From assembly GCF_963662255.1 (NCBI RefSeq), contig NC_085046.1, forward strand, positions 21,285,620-21,349,619: a DNA stretch of 64,000 nucleotides. Direction: 5' to 3'. The stretch comes from Cinclus cinclus. Taxonomy: Eukaryota; Chordata; Aves; Passeriformes; Cinclidae. Made by a program: the position numbers and the translations under genes. This document shows positions 36,168-49,600 of the stretch, piece after piece (within the stretch, counting starts at the first letter, position 1; the number at the start of each line of letters is the position of its first letter). The notes under the pieces are model-generated. The model did not search any database. It saw only the letters and a list, made by a program, of their open reading frames with translations, and was not told the origin of the DNA.

Positions 36168-37350
36168 CACTTCCATGTGAAAGAGTATAAAGAGTAAAAT
36201 ATATATTATATAACTCATGTTCTTGGGCTGCAGCCTATTGCCTCACAGAAGTCCTGAGTTTTGCAGATATATTGCAACAGTAAGCATCAGTAGGCTGATG
36301 TGACTTATTTTGTGTGTCCATTATAGTATGGTGATTTTATTAACATCCAGAGTGTTTTAAAGCACTGCTAGTTGGCACTGTAATTTATGGAGCATCTTAA
36401 ATATTCACTTACAAAAGCTGAATACTGGATGTTCCTGTTCATATAACATGAATTTTTAATGCTTTTCAAATAGCTGAAAATGAGCCCATGTGGTACTTTA
36501 TTTTGGCAGTTTATATAATAGATTTAACAGATACATTGTGGAACATGCTTTTAATGTCCATTATTGTACTTAGGAGTATATATGTTACGTTACAGACATA
36601 ATTTTGTAGTACGGTGTTGCTTAAGAAGTTGCTGGAGTACCAAGATCATGGTTACCAATTATGGTTCTTAAATTTTTTTCTGTTGAAAAGATAACCAAGT
36701 AAATTCATTAGTAAAACGTAACACAGTGACAGGTTGTCACATGAATATTTGTTCTGTTAACCAGATTTGATTTTTGCTAAGAAAACATCTAGCTCTTTAA
36801 ATGTCTATTTGAAATCTGGATTGCTTCAATGAGAGATAAACATGATATGTGTTTCCTTTCGGCAACAAAATAAAAAATAGACTGGCTGTCATTACTTGTG
36901 CATACTAGTAGCATATTTGTTCATGTTCATTTTTATATTCACCATTATTTTACCTTGTAGAGATTTTAAGCAAAACTTATTTCTTTAACTAGAATATTCT
37001 GCCAAGCTAAGCTCAAATTTTCATTACTTTGAGTATTTTTTTTCCCTGATAAATAGCAACACATTTGAACAGTTGCAGTATCTTTGCAAGGCTGAGTGGA
37101 GCTCAGCATGTCCATTCATGTGGCAAACTTCTGTGACCTTGTTTGGGTGGAGATGATCAGAATAAAGGACATAACTCCCAAATATACTGATAAATACCTG
37201 CAAAAGATGTTTAGATTCCACTGATGTTTCAGAAATTTGTGTTATTTTTCTACAGGATCCTCTAAATCAAACTTCATTGAAAAGAGCTCAGTTTATCTGA
37301 ACTGAGTATGACTGGTGCACCTGTAAAAAAACCCAAACCTCCTTCTTCTC
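36168..37350. other. Intergenic AT-rich DNA, no gene recognised
   Basis: Non-repetitive AT-rich DNA. Positions 36470-36570 have a texture similar to the possible regulatory elements, but no specific motif cluster I would defend. Confidence 0.6.
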
Positions 37351-37351
37351 T

Positions 37352-37378
37352 CCCCCCCCGCCCCCCCCCCCCCCCCCC
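37352..37378. repeat. Long cytosine run (poly-C / poly-G)
   Basis: Eight C, one G, then eighteen C. The minus strand is therefore a 27-base G tract with one interruption, able in principle to form G-quadruplexes (and the plus strand an i-motif). The proline-rich frame at 37308-37556 and the glycine-rich minus frame at 37274-37543 are produced by this run. Confidence 0.95.
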
Positions 37379-38029
37379 AAGCAAACCCAACCCCCAAAAC
37401 ATTTCCAAAGCCCTAGGAACAGGCACCATGGACTTTTTCTCCTTGAATGTATCTTTTAGAACCACAATCTTGCCGTCCCAATCAAGGGCTGCATTTCTGG
37501 GTTTGGATGAAACAAAACTGATCAGCAATTTGAGCTGTGTCAATGGAAGGAAGTAAGTTTACCCTTGAAGAGTCCCAGAGTGTTTTATGGTAAAACATTA
37601 AATTTTGCTGTTTCTGTGGCTCACACAAATTCTTTTGAATGGTCCTTAGAGAAAACTGACTTATATATTGACAAATTATTGGTCCTTTCACATCGTGATA
37701 GGTGATATGCTTTTTCTCATGAGTGTGAAATGCCATGTTTGCTAATCTTTTGAGAGTCTCCATTGCACACTGGGTGCTCTCATTTTGATATGCTTTAATT
37801 CAATTTACTTCTAACTCTACTGGCTTAGTGCAAGTTGTATTTAAATTTTATACTAAAAAGGTAAATATTTGGATAGAGCAGAACAGTTCTTGAAGTCCCT
37901 GAGTTTTGCCATTTTATTGATAACAACCAACAGTGCATTAGGTAAAAGATTAGTATAGATGTTTTTTGCTTAGTATCCAAAAACCATTTATCTCCTCATC
38001 TAGCAGCCTTTTCCACTGCCTGACCTACT
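37379..38029. other. Intergenic DNA, no gene recognised
   Basis: AT-rich; nothing further can be supported. Confidence 0.6.
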
Positions 38030-38430
38030 CATCCTTCTGTGGAATCAGATGAAAATGAATCAGTCAGCACTTACATTGGGGGACTGCAGCAGGAGTTTTA
38101 CATTGGAAACAATCTCCGGAATGACGGAAAGACACATTTGTCAATTCAAGAATGGCACCGAGAGGGATCTTAGTTTTTGAATTAAATCAGGACGTGCCTT
38201 TATCATACTTTAAAGCTTCCCATCATATTATATCAGGCAGGCTGAGTGGCAACATAAAGAGGATTGAGATCTTGAAGGCATGCTTCTTTTATTTCTGCCC
38301 CTTTGCTTTATAGGCAGGTAGATATTTGCAGCATTTGGCAGCCCCAGCAAAGCCAAATTGTTACAGATTTGGACAGCACCATTTCACAATTACAAGTGTT
38401 GAAAGCTTTCTGTCGAAAAAATTGCTCTAC
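38030..38430. promoter_or_regulatory. Possible conserved non-coding element
   Basis: About 400 bp of complex, non-repetitive sequence containing an inverted pair ATTTGGC (38333-38339) and GCCAAAT (38352-38358), similar to a nuclear-factor-I full site with wide spacing. It also has CTTTGCTTTATAGG near 38301 and CACAATTACAAGTG near 38387. Local composition and lack of repeats resemble conserved vertebrate regulatory DNA. Conservation is not tested. Confidence 0.25.
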
Positions 38431-41400
38431 ATTTTTCTCTTCAATCAAAAGCTACAGGGGTCCATTATACCATGCAGGATAAGTGTAGGTGTTTAACAGA
38501 CTGCTTGTAGGTGAAAGGTTTTTGCTTCAGCAACTCATTCTACTTTTACATAAGTTACAGACTTTTATATTGTACTGGACTATTACAGGAAACCTTCAAG
38601 ATTCATATATTTTTTCCCCACTGCGTATCTGTGTCAGGGCATTCTGGGTTATACTGAGCACTAAAAGACATCACCTTTAAATCAATAACCTGTTTTTCAA
38701 GTGCAGTTTGATGAAGGAATAGCCTGCTAACACATAGGGTTTCTTGATCTTATACTAAATAGTTGTTCATGTGTCAATATACAAGATTTCTCTTTACAGA
38801 CCTCTATTTCCCTGTGAATGGTATCCCAGTGTGTTTCAACCTCCACATCAAAACTTTCAAGGGTAAAAGGCCTTTGAAAACACTTTTACAATGATCCAAA
38901 TACTAACAGTACAGCTCACTTTTGCATATACAAATGTGTACAATGAAGGAGGATCATACCCTGCAGAAAATCCAACACTGCAGGTTTGCCATCAAAGATT
39001 TTCTACTTTCTCCCAGATAAGGAGCTAAAAAGGTCTTGAGCAGATATTTAATCTGAGATCCAGCTATTAGACCAGATCTGAGTTGCTGGCACTGCTTTCA
39101 CTGGGAAGAAATGGAATTTTTGACAAGCACAGCACTGTATACTCACTTTCTCCTTGAGGAGCTCATCAAATTAAGATCAAGTGCCCATTAAGATTTCATA
39201 GGTTTGGTATTTAGTCCTTAAAATCTGGTAGTTAATCAATACCTCGGATTTCAATACTACTCCCAATCATTACTGGCTGGTTTTAGACTGCTAAGTCCTT
39301 TGACTGTGCAAAGTAGAAAAATCTTGTGGTGGCCACACATTACAGGAACTGAAATGGTGACTGCCCAAATACCAACTCTCACTAGAAACCATTGTCTGCC
39401 CATTGTGGAGGTAGTGTTATTTCCTTTCTGACAGGGTGTGATTGGCCCTGTCTACATGCTGGAAAACTTGCTGTGTACAAACACATGCTCTGACAATCAC
39501 TGTTTGCATTAAATACCATGGCAAATGCTGTATTTCCTGGACTCCCTATAGGCAGTAGGTAATTTTGAGGTAATACAAATTTTGGCATAAATTGCTTTTC
39601 ACTCTATGTTGAAAGATACCAGGGCATGGAGGTAACACTTAAGATAGTATTCTGCTTACTGCAAATATAGAATTATGTGTGTCTTTATGTGTTAATAAAT
39701 AATAGAATAATTGAAAAATATATAAATTAGTTCTGGCCCTATAGGTCAAACAGAAAAAGAGATAGCTAGATATGTATGTATGTGTGCTTATGTGGGAGAA
39801 TTTGCAAAGCTAAAAACTGTTCACACAGTACCAGTTGCCAGAAGACAAACAAATATGGGAAAAGTCACACAGAGGTCCTTCCAGAAAAGCTTTACCTCGT
39901 TAGCTACTGCCTTTTTCTGTCCATACTCACAGTATCAAGTTTGTGGCAACTTTTATACTGGCTTAATCTGTAAAACAGAATTTTCCATTTTTTGAAAGTA
40001 TATACTTTGATCAACACAAAGTATAACAAAATGGTTGCTAGGTTACTCTGTAATAAAGTCTCAGACATCGTTGTGTAGCATTATTTCCAGTGAAAAAAAT
40101 AATTATTTGTTAATATAACCTTTTAATGGCAAGATATACAAATATTTGAAGATTACAGTAAGTTTTGTCAGGCAATTGCTAGTTTAATGTCTAAAAGGAT
40201 GAAGATGAAATATCAGAAATGCAGTAACTGTCATTGCAATTTCACAGCCACAGGTAGAGTATTTTATATTAATTATATTTCACTGTATTGTATACTGTTT
40301 TTTTTTTCACACTGGGACAAGACAGAGGAAGAATTTTGGTCGTTTCTGTGAATAGAAACATTTTCCCTTGCAGTTTGCAGCATGGACACTACAGCAGCCA
40401 ATGAAGACAATGCAAGCCTCCTGAAAGGCAAAATATTGTTTTCTAAGGCACATGAAAAAAAGAGTTTTCATATGTTTATCCCATCCATTAACAAATCCCG
40501 TGCTTTAGCTAAGTCCTTTTAAGGTGTACTCCCGGCTCAACTAAGGGCCATTGCAAAATTGCTATTGGCTTCAAGCAGAAACAATATTAATCAGAATGCT
40601 CCTCAGGAGGGTGACTCTCTTGAAGTCCTGGTGTATTAGACCAAGAATACAACCCAAAAGGACTAAAGAAGAAACCTGTCACTTCAGCCAAGTCCCAGGG
40701 GCTGTGCTATGCTTTCTCACGTGGTAGTCAATGAATGTGTGATTTAAGAATATGATCCTGATTCAGATTCAATTCTGTTTTAAAGTTCTGTGCTAGAAGA
40801 GTATTAACAGTATTACTTTGCTTCAGCTGCTGGGGATTTGATTTCACACATTAATTTCTCTTTCTGTGGTTATAATTTTCACAAAACAAAGTGAGTGTAG
40901 TTCTCCACGCTTTGTTGATTTGAGAGTACTTAGAAGCCCAAGGGTTATTAGCAGCTTTTGTGAGACCCTCCCCCCCCATGCATGTGCACCTCCAAACATC
41001 TCAGGCTGAGATATCCAGATGGTTAATGTGAAGTCCTTGTCTTGTTTTGAAAAATACATTACATTCACCTACACTTCTTGGTAGTCTTCTGTCTAAAATT
41101 GTTCACAAATATGTACCTCTGGACACTGGATGGGAACAAATTCTAATAGAAAGTTAAAAAAGAAGACCCACAAGAATTCTAAAATTGTTTGTACACTTCT
41201 TGGTTTTTTACTTTTTTAATCTGTTCCTAAAGTGGTATGTATTTTTCTCTTAGGACTTGTATCCTTTAAAGTAGTTTAGTTATTCCTCTGCTCTGGAAAC
41301 TCCCAGTGTATATATTTTCAAGGCTATCAGCTCTATCAAATGACTAGTGCACAGCATCCATCAATGACAAATCTAGGCAAATGGGTAATAAGACTAAATA

Positions 41401-41992
41401 AACCTGGGACTTACTGGATGACAGGCAGCTGGAGGATAACTATATATGCTTTTGGATATCTATCTGTCCCTGGCAGAATTAATTTCCTGAACTTATACAT
41501 TGTGACACACAACTATTAAATTAATTTTTTAGTTTTGCATTGGTAAAGTTTCTATGTCATTTTCTGATTCTCAATATATTTTTGTAGGCGAAAAATGCTG
41601 AGGAATAATGAAGGATTTTAAAATTTGTGTATCCAGCCAGTAGTTAGCTTGATATATGCTGCCTATTTTGTACATATGTGTAAATCTAGGCAGTGAAAAA
41701 CATGCATGGCACATCTACAGTGGTCTTTATGGGTGGCAACTTCGCATCTTACTCTTTGGCTGCTCTGGCTTAAAAATCACTGGTATTCAGGAACAGATGT
41801 AGGCAAAGAGCAGGGTGTGCACACACACAGAAATAGGACTAAATGAGGAAATAGGATAGACTGCTGTGACCAAGCTCAGGCAGACAAATGAATGGACCAG
41901 AAGCCTGTTTACATGATTGACTGCTTTAGTGCCTTTTGTCCACTTCGTTCCCACCTTATTAATCCAGATCCTTCCCTTTCTTCACCTATGGT
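38431..41992. other. Intergenic DNA, no gene recognised
   Basis: About 3.6 kb of AT-rich DNA with only short frames (up to 74 codons). A run of C occurs near 40969-40977. The phrase GGCCCTGTCTACATG at 39443 resembles an old amniote repeat but is too short to call. Confidence 0.6.
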
Positions 41993-42064
41993 CCTCCCTC
42001 TAAACATCCCATAGGAAGTCTTGCATATTTCCACAATCCCTTTAAATGCCCCCATAATGAGTTT
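41993..42064 (+). repeat. Copy B of an unidentified dispersed repeat
   Basis: Aligns with 25381-25450 in the same orientation, differing mostly by transitions. It lies inside a 73-codon minus-strand open frame (41909-42130) that has no recognisable motif. Confidence 0.5.
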
Positions 42065-45000
42065 TGAGCAAAATCCAAATTCTCTTCCCCCACAAACCAC
42101 AATAAATTCTGCAACCCTCTGGGCAACCATCCCTAAGCTTGCATGGCATGGCTTTGGAGAAGGAGCATGTATAAAGACTTTCTGGGATTTTTCTTATGCT
42201 TGTGCATCATTCTACCTGGCAAGTACATAAGAGGATCCTCGGTCAAGCATCTTGATTTAAGAATAAGAAGGGTAAGAGTAAGAAGAAAGCTTTGGATAAA
42301 ACCAAGTTAGATGAAGCATGCAATGAATGACAGTTTCAAGGTGACCTCTAATTCTGAACACTTGATGTCAGCTGTGTGGGGCTTGTCTGCTGCAGTACTG
42401 AGTCGTCAGAGATGTCCCTGGGCCAAAGAATCCAGTGCAACTCTGATGCAGAACAGGCCATTATAAACACAAGTTTATTTGTGTGTGTGTTTACTATTTT
42501 TGGAAGCTGTTGCTAACAAACTAGTCACATTTCTTATTATCTCTGCATCTGTATTACCTGTGGGTAGTTGTGCCAGTGAAATGAGTGAATTGAATTTAGC
42601 TCCAAATTCACCTCACCCATCAGAATGTGACCTACAGTGTGCTTAGGTAGGCTGACAAATTACACTGTCATATATTTCATTTTCTCACTGTTTGTGGATT
42701 CCTTTGGTAGCCCTTCCATAAGTGATACAATAGCCCTAGAAAAGTATGTAGCAAATCAGTTCTGACACACTGAAAATAAACTTAGGCTTAATAAAGACTT
42801 TATAGTTCATCCTTGTTTTCAGATTGGGTAGAGGCTTAGGTTTTTTGGTGTTACAAACTGGCTGAAAAACCTAGCTGCTATAAACTAGGATCCAGAAGTA
42901 CTTGTAAATAAAGTGAAATGTTGGATGCAGGGCTGGCATCAGGTGAAGCTGTGTTGATAGGGATGAACATCCTTCCTCACTCCCCATGAGGTTGGGGTTG
43001 CTGGAGCCCACCCTGAAAACACAGCTCCCAGTTTTCACTTCTTAAATCTCCTGTGTGGTCTCTAACAGCCAGAGCACTTCTCAGTGGGGGTACATGGGGC
43101 CTTGACAACAGCTCAAAGGAACTTCAATTCAAAGCAGTCCATAATTTTTTAAGCACTTATGGATATATATTTTTGGTGTATTTGAAAAGGGAACTATAAC
43201 CAGGGGGAATGCATTACTGTTATTATTTACAGTTGGTGTAATCCTTTAAGTAGAAGTGATGCATGCAGAAGAAGAGTTCTCTGATGACAGCCTAGTCTCT
43301 TTTGCAGTCATCCTTGTCTAAGTAGGTTTTGAGGCAGTTTGACACAGTGAGGTGGATCCCAGCAGGTGAACTCTGGTGCCACTGACTGTTGCCAGTGAAG
43401 AGCCCTGTAACTAGACAACATCAGCAATCCTTACCCCCAAAAGCTTTCACTGTGTAGTCTTCAATATATGCACTGTAAGTGCATTGACTGCAGGGTCAAA
43501 GTAAAACCACATTATGTATCAAAATTACCCTGCAGATAATCTTTCTTTTAGTCATTTAAAGTCTAGGAGAACAAGTAGATTCCTTTTCAAAGAAGCTGAA
43601 AAGGAACAAAGTTAGAAAAGTTAAAGGACAAATGCCTAATTTGAGGGCACAGAACATGAGTGGGAAAATATTACTGGGAATTCTTATTAAGGATTCTGTA
43701 AAGTTGCATAAGAAAAAAATGAAATGTTTCATAATTAGACTGAAAGTGTCATCATGTTCTTGGCTCTCTGTTAGACATGAAAGGCAAAATCACTTTAAAC
43801 TTATTTCTGAATCATATAATAGACTATTCTTCCCTTAGGTCAGGGAAACATTATGTGTCTTAGACGAAAAAAACTTCTGACACTCCTGTTGTGTTATGAA
43901 GTGCTTGCTTTGATAAAGTAGATGAAGAAAGAGCACTTGCCCATTTTATCAGTGGTATTAACAGGTCTTGCTGTTCCTCTGTCAAGTCCTGCTTTGTAAT
44001 TCTGCTAGAGATTTAACAAAACCTAACTAAAAGGTTGCATCTCTTTTCAACAAGTTCATGAACCAACTGCAGTCCTGAACACATATTGGATGGCAACCAT
44101 GTACCACAATAACTATTCCTCTCTGCAGCTCAATTATTTACACTAGACAAGTGTAGGTAACCCCTGTAGGGGGCCCTTGTGCAAAATAAGAAGAGTTGTG
44201 CATAGGAAAGAGCAAAAAAAAAGCACAGAATATGGAGATGTGCTGGATGCAAATTATTTTTAAAAAGAAATAATGAAAGAGGTTTTTAGCATGCCATTGA
44301 TGTTTCCCCCTTTTCTTTTGTTTTTTTTTCCCCTCATCCTGTTAAAGGAAAGGGAGGGTTTTCAAGAATGACATAACTGTCTGCTGCAAAAGCTAGATGA
44401 AGGACTCCCAGTTAAAACTTGACACCTCCTGCAGCTGCCCTGCTCCTATTCCTCCTATTTGCTGAAAGTTCCAGAAATGCCTTCAGAAAGATGGCAGGTG
44501 GCTCTGCTGCTGATTCCACTGCAAAATCCCCTCTCTGAGAAAAATTGTATTTTTCCAGTACTGAGAAAAAAAGTTAAAGTGTCCCTCAAAGCCAAGAGAA
44601 GGAGATGTGTGCTGGCCAGGCTCCACAATATACTTGAGATTTTGTGTTTTTCATATTTTCTTTATTATATAGCAGTCCCTTTTCTCTGTCCTATTAACCT
44701 TGTCAGCAAAATGGCCTTTACTTGGATTTTCCTGATGTTGAGAAATTCTTATTCAGCTTATTTTTGAAGAGAGTATTATCTCAGTCAGCACCTCATCAAG
44801 TTGACTATTGCTGTACTGTTTTTCTTTTGTGTACTTTAAATATCTTTTGTAAAAAGTCCGTTTCTCTGTTAACTTTATTGGTAGGTAAAATTGCTTTTTG
44901 CTAGTTGTTTTATATCATACATACACCACTACAGATTACATTTTGAGATCTGCCATATTGCATGCAGTAATGATCTGAAAAAGAGCTCATTTTCATGGTA

Positions 45001-45104
45001 GAATTTTAGTTATTCACTTTATTGCCTTATTCTTAGTTTAGGTTCACGCTGCTTTAACAAAAGATGCAATTTACAAGGTGAGATGTTACCTTGTTCTTCC
45101 CATC
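42065..45104. other. Intergenic DNA, no gene recognised
   Basis: AT-rich to mixed. A short GT run lies at 42480-42490. A 102-codon frame at 44459-44767 has no motif. No repeat family is recognised. Confidence 0.6.
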
Positions 45105-45300
45105 AGCTCATCTCTGCTTACTCCTTCCTTCACTGCCACTCTCACTCTCTTTCTTACAGATTCAGTTTTTCATTCACATCTCTAACTCCTGCACTTTCTC
45201 CAGTGATCTGTTCCTTCCCTTTTCTTTTAATTTTCTCTTTGCATTCTCTTTCCCTTATGATTTTCCTCATTGCAATAGACTCTCCCAAGACTCTCCCCAC
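45105..45300 (+). other. Pyrimidine-rich block
   Basis: About 195 bp of strongly T/C-biased plus strand, with CACTCTCACTCTCTTTCTTACAG-like runs near 45136-45158. Overlapping plus-strand frames (45083-45334 and 45091-45369) and a 122-codon minus-strand frame follow from this bias. Confidence 0.6.
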
Positions 45301-48300
45301 AAATGGGAAAAAAACAGGAGACAAAGACTCTTGATCCTGCATTATTTTCTTCAAAATGCAAGAAGATAATTTTCTTTGCCTCTTCCTTGGTCTGTATACT
45401 CCTGTTTTTATTTTACTGCATGTTTCTCCTGCAAAAAGCACATATTCATTTTTTGTTGTTGTTCCAAGACCTTTCGTAGCAGCGCCTGTTATGTCCCTCC
45501 CTAGATATGAACTTCTCCCCATTCTGTCCCTTCTGTTTTGTCAGAAGAATTAATCTGCAAAGGTGCCTCATTGCCTTCTTCAGTTCTTCAATGAAATAAT
45601 AAAATTCTTCTTCCTCTCCTGCAATTTGCTAATAGATGTGTTAGTCATCTCTTGGTTCTTGCTGACGGGCTGCCCAGTGCTGATTGACTCCTCCGTTCTG
45701 GTGCTATTCCAGCAGCTTTTACTCCTTTCCTGTGTCTGGCCTTATGCTGATGGTTTATCTTATCAAGTGGTGCAGCAGAAAGATGCCTAGGAAGCTGTAT
45801 CTGAGCCACCCTGGGTGCCAGAAGAGAACAGTGCTGCTAATGCAGAGCTCTCCTTGCTGCATTTTCCCTCCTGCCATGCTGACTCCCCTGGGAAGGAGGT
45901 CAGAAGTGCTGCCCTTGGCACCTACAGCTAGCCCAGTGCTTGGATACACCCACCAGGGAAAGCACTGCCCTGTGATGTTAGCTCACGTGGTTTTGGGGAA
46001 TAACATTATATGTTATTGTTTACTGATCACAGCATACCACTAGCCCAGGCATGAAACAAATTTGCATTCATAAAGCAAATAATAATTATAAATGTCTCTC
46101 AAGAGGGTAGGATATTCTTGTTTCTAACTTGAATTTTAGATGTTTGAAATGAAGGCTTAATTATTTTAATTTTCTCAATATACTTTTTCTTTTTTGGTCA
46201 AGGGGATTTTTAAAAATCAAATTGAAGGGTCTGTATACATGTTTGTAATAATTTGTCATTATTAGAGGTTTAAACTGTGTTGTGTATCTAAGGTTAATCA
46301 CTGTCCTTTCAACAGGAAATCAAGAATAAAATCCGTATTGCATGACTCTGCCCCAAAGAGCTTATTATTTTTTACATTAATTCCAAGGAACATCAGCCTG
46401 TCAGTTCCTTTCCTGGAGAAGTTTTTGATTAAAGAAAGAGAAACCTCACTGTGTTAGTAGCTGAGCTCATGAGCAAAGTGAAGTGGCTGTTTTGCCTCAG
46501 AACTCTTCCAGTTCAGTGTAACTAATGTGGATACTGCCACTGTTATATATTTTTGTCTTAGCCAAATGAACACCAGTTATATAATTGTTTTTTCACAGAT
46601 CAGCAAGGTTTTTGTTGTTCTTTACTTGAAAACATTTGAAATACCTGTGGCCCAAACTGGACTAAGAGGGGATTCCACATATTTAATTCCTTGAAAAGTA
46701 AGCAAAGTCCTCAAAATAGTTTTAAAAATACTTTCTTTAATTTACAAAGATCTTAATGTTAGCAGCATCCTTCCCTTATGTTGTCTGCAAAGGCAGAAAA
46801 ATAAAAAAGTTTTCGTTATGTTTCATCACTCAATACAGAGGCTTGTAACTGAGAATTTTTTTTCTAATACTGGCAATTTTGAAATATGAAAAAGGCTGTA
46901 TCAGCATAAGTACCTAAGGTGTTGGAAAGTGGTTGATTTGGCTTATTTTTACACATCATTTCCAGGCTGATAACTTCTGAGAGAAAAAAAAACTGTGACA
47001 TTGATTTAAACAGTATCACCAAGTTTTTGGTTGGTAATAGAGGAAGTTTAGAAGAGAAGAGAAGAATCATGACATCCCTCCTCAATTCAAAGTGAAAATC
47101 ATGTCAGTCTTGGGGCAGATTACCCAACTGTGATGCCACCTTTGTGACTTCTCTCTTGTTTCCTAGGGTTTCTCATTGCTCTCTTACACCATCTGAACTG
47201 TGGGACACAAACACAATCCCATGTGGCTGTTTGCATTCCTCACTGATCGATCTTGTTGACATCTCAGGGCCTCTTCTGGATCCTGCAGCTTCACTTATGC
47301 AGTACTGAGACACCCAGGCTGGAGAATCTATTCTCTCCACATCTTGCACTCTCCTCTCAGATCCAAAATAATCCCCTTTGACATGGAGTGCTGAAGAGGG
47401 ACTTCCCACAGAATCACAGGAAATGTCAAAATTAAAAAATCTGTGTCCCAAACCACAGGATTCTTTCTTCTCTGTCATTTTCCATTACAGGTTTCAGAGC
47501 TCTGTTCATCTACATGAACTCATGTACCATACACACCTTCTCATGGCAGGTTTAAGTGGGAACTGATGCAGGGTTACTCACTCCCTCCTTACTTGGCCTT
47601 CCCAAAATTTAGCCTTTCTCTGCTGCTTTGGAAAAAACAGAGCAGATTGAGAAAAGAGTTGGATGCAGGTGCTCATAGTGGACAAGCTGATGAGCAAACC
47701 TTACCCCTTTTCCTGAGAAGAAAGAAACAGAAGATCCAATTAATGACCTGCTTCAAAAATTCCTCTTGAGTAGTGTGACAGCACTTCTTGGATGGAAGAA
47801 AGGCACAGACAAATGAAAAATACAGTTTATATTAAGACACACAGAGGGAGTACATTAAGTACAAGGTACATTTTTCCTTAGGTGGACCTTGCAACAGCCC
47901 TCCAATATGCAATTCAGCTACTATTAGCTTAAATGCACTCTTTCAAATGGTACTTAGGAGCAGTTTTTTTAAACACTAATGCAACTTTAAAAATGAATTT
48001 TAAGATTTTTGCCTGCTTTATGAAAGATAACTATTTTGAAACTCCTAATTTATTGCAGTCTGCCAAGACTTTTGTTTACACAGAAAAACAAATTACTTTT
48101 GCTGGACACTTGACCCAGAAATAGGTATAATGTATCCCATGAATTTTGAAAGTCATCAAGACATCCAGGACTTGAAAGCAGAATGGTAGAGCCTCATCTT
48201 CTTTTTATAATATGAGATTGATAAATCTCTAACGTACAGATTACACATTCTGCACACAGTAGCCTTTACTAAAACAAACATATCCAATCTTTTCTTAAAC

Positions 48301-49377
48301 TACAGTTCTAATACTGCTTATAATTTCCTTATGGCATTTTCTAGGCAAAATGGCAAAATCAAGCTAAGGTCATTTGCAGAAATCAAATACCTGAGAACTA
48401 ATATGTACCACTGTATTTGTTTTTATGCACCACCTTTTTTTTTTTTTTTTATTCTGCAGTGGTTTGATATTTTTAGATAATACTCCAGATAGCTTTGAAG
48501 AATCCTCTTGCAAGTTTTTTAGAGGCCATCTTTTCACCTTCTGTATTTTTTTGTTTCCAAGAAACTGAAAAGGTTAAGAGTTTTGTACAGATTTCTTTCT
48601 TTGGGCTACTTTTGTTTCTGCAGCTACCTCATTCGCCTGTTGTATAAAGCCTGTTAATACCATAAACACTTTCCCAGGTACATTACAATCAGCCAGCTCA
48701 GAGTGGATGACTTTTCAGACACAAGGAGCCACACACAAGATAGATGTGGGAGAACATGTACCTCCAAGGGAAGTGTTTTATGACATGGCCTTGTGCACTT
48801 GTTACTCTCTTCCTTGATCTGTAGGAAGTCTTTTCTTCAGATGTCCTGGACAGTGTGAAGACTCTTTTCCTGACTGGGTAATGAAGAAAATAATGGAAAG
48901 TATAACAGCTACCTATAGCAGCTGTGATCTGTGGAGGGCTATAACTCTACAGACAAAATATATATATATAAGCAAGCAAATACTGGAACATATGAAAGCA
49001 AACTTACATGAAACCAGTGGGATATTTTACTGTTTCTTAAATACATGTATATTATATTAGATGTGTACAGTAAGTTATTCTAAAGCTAGACATGAGAGAA
49101 GACTGAATTTACTTTTGAAAATTGTTTTCTGGAGGAATTACAGAATGAATAGATTTAGTTGAAACATTTAATAGAAACATTCCAGAATATAGATAACTGA
49201 AATACTATTAATTTTCCACTAATTGGAAAAAACAGGTAGCTATCTTTCCACTTGATATTTCTCATAACATGATTTCTTTGTAGAAATAAGATGAAACATT
49301 TCATTGAAGTGCAGCTCTTACTAGACATCAGTGTGGTTGCAGAAGAATATAATAATTTGCAATAGAAGAGATGCCTC
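45301..49377. other. Intergenic DNA, no gene recognised
   Basis: GC-richer at about 45660-45980, otherwise AT-rich. Frames of up to 119 codons (45684-46043 plus) and 101 codons (47173-47478 minus) have no recognisable domain. A 20-base poly-T run lies near 48436-48456 and a short TA run near 48957-48970. Confidence 0.6.
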
Positions 49378-49600
49378 TTGGGTCATCTCAGTCCATCAGA
49401 CTGAATCTTTGCTGGATGGATTTCATTATTCTTAAAATAGATTTGAATACCTTTGGTAATGGAAACTCTGCAACCTTCACTGGCAGATTGCTTCATTATG
49501 TCACTGTTTCTCTAGTTATAAATTTTCCCTGCTGCATTTTAATCTAGTTATTAGCATTTATTGATCAACCTCTTTGACTAATGACAGTAATTGATCCTTA
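49378..49600 (-). mobile_element. Old CR1/L3-type LINE 3' fragment, minus orientation
   Basis: On the plus strand the order of blocks matches the reversed 3' end of old amniote CR1/L3 elements. GGTCATCTCAGTCCATC near 49381 fits the family's 'gatcatctagtc' block. AATGGAAACTCTGCAACCTT near 49458 fits 'gatggagaatccaccatgtc'. GCAGATTGCTTCATTATGTC near 49483 fits 'taaattgttccaatggttaat'. A CTAGTTATAAATTTTCCCTG run near 49512 fits 'gttaaaaatttacgcctta'. Divergence is high, so it is an ancient, inactive copy with no coding part. Confidence 0.55.

Noticed and set aside
37274..37556. Proline-rich and glycine-rich frames
   Set aside because: Produced by the C/G homopolymer tract.
39440..39500. Possible old repeat around GGCCCTGTCTACATG
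   Set aside because: Too short a resemblance to distinguish from chance.
47173..47478. 101-codon minus-strand frame with a protein-like composition
   Set aside because: I considered an exon but could not match any family, and no convincing splice pair frames it.
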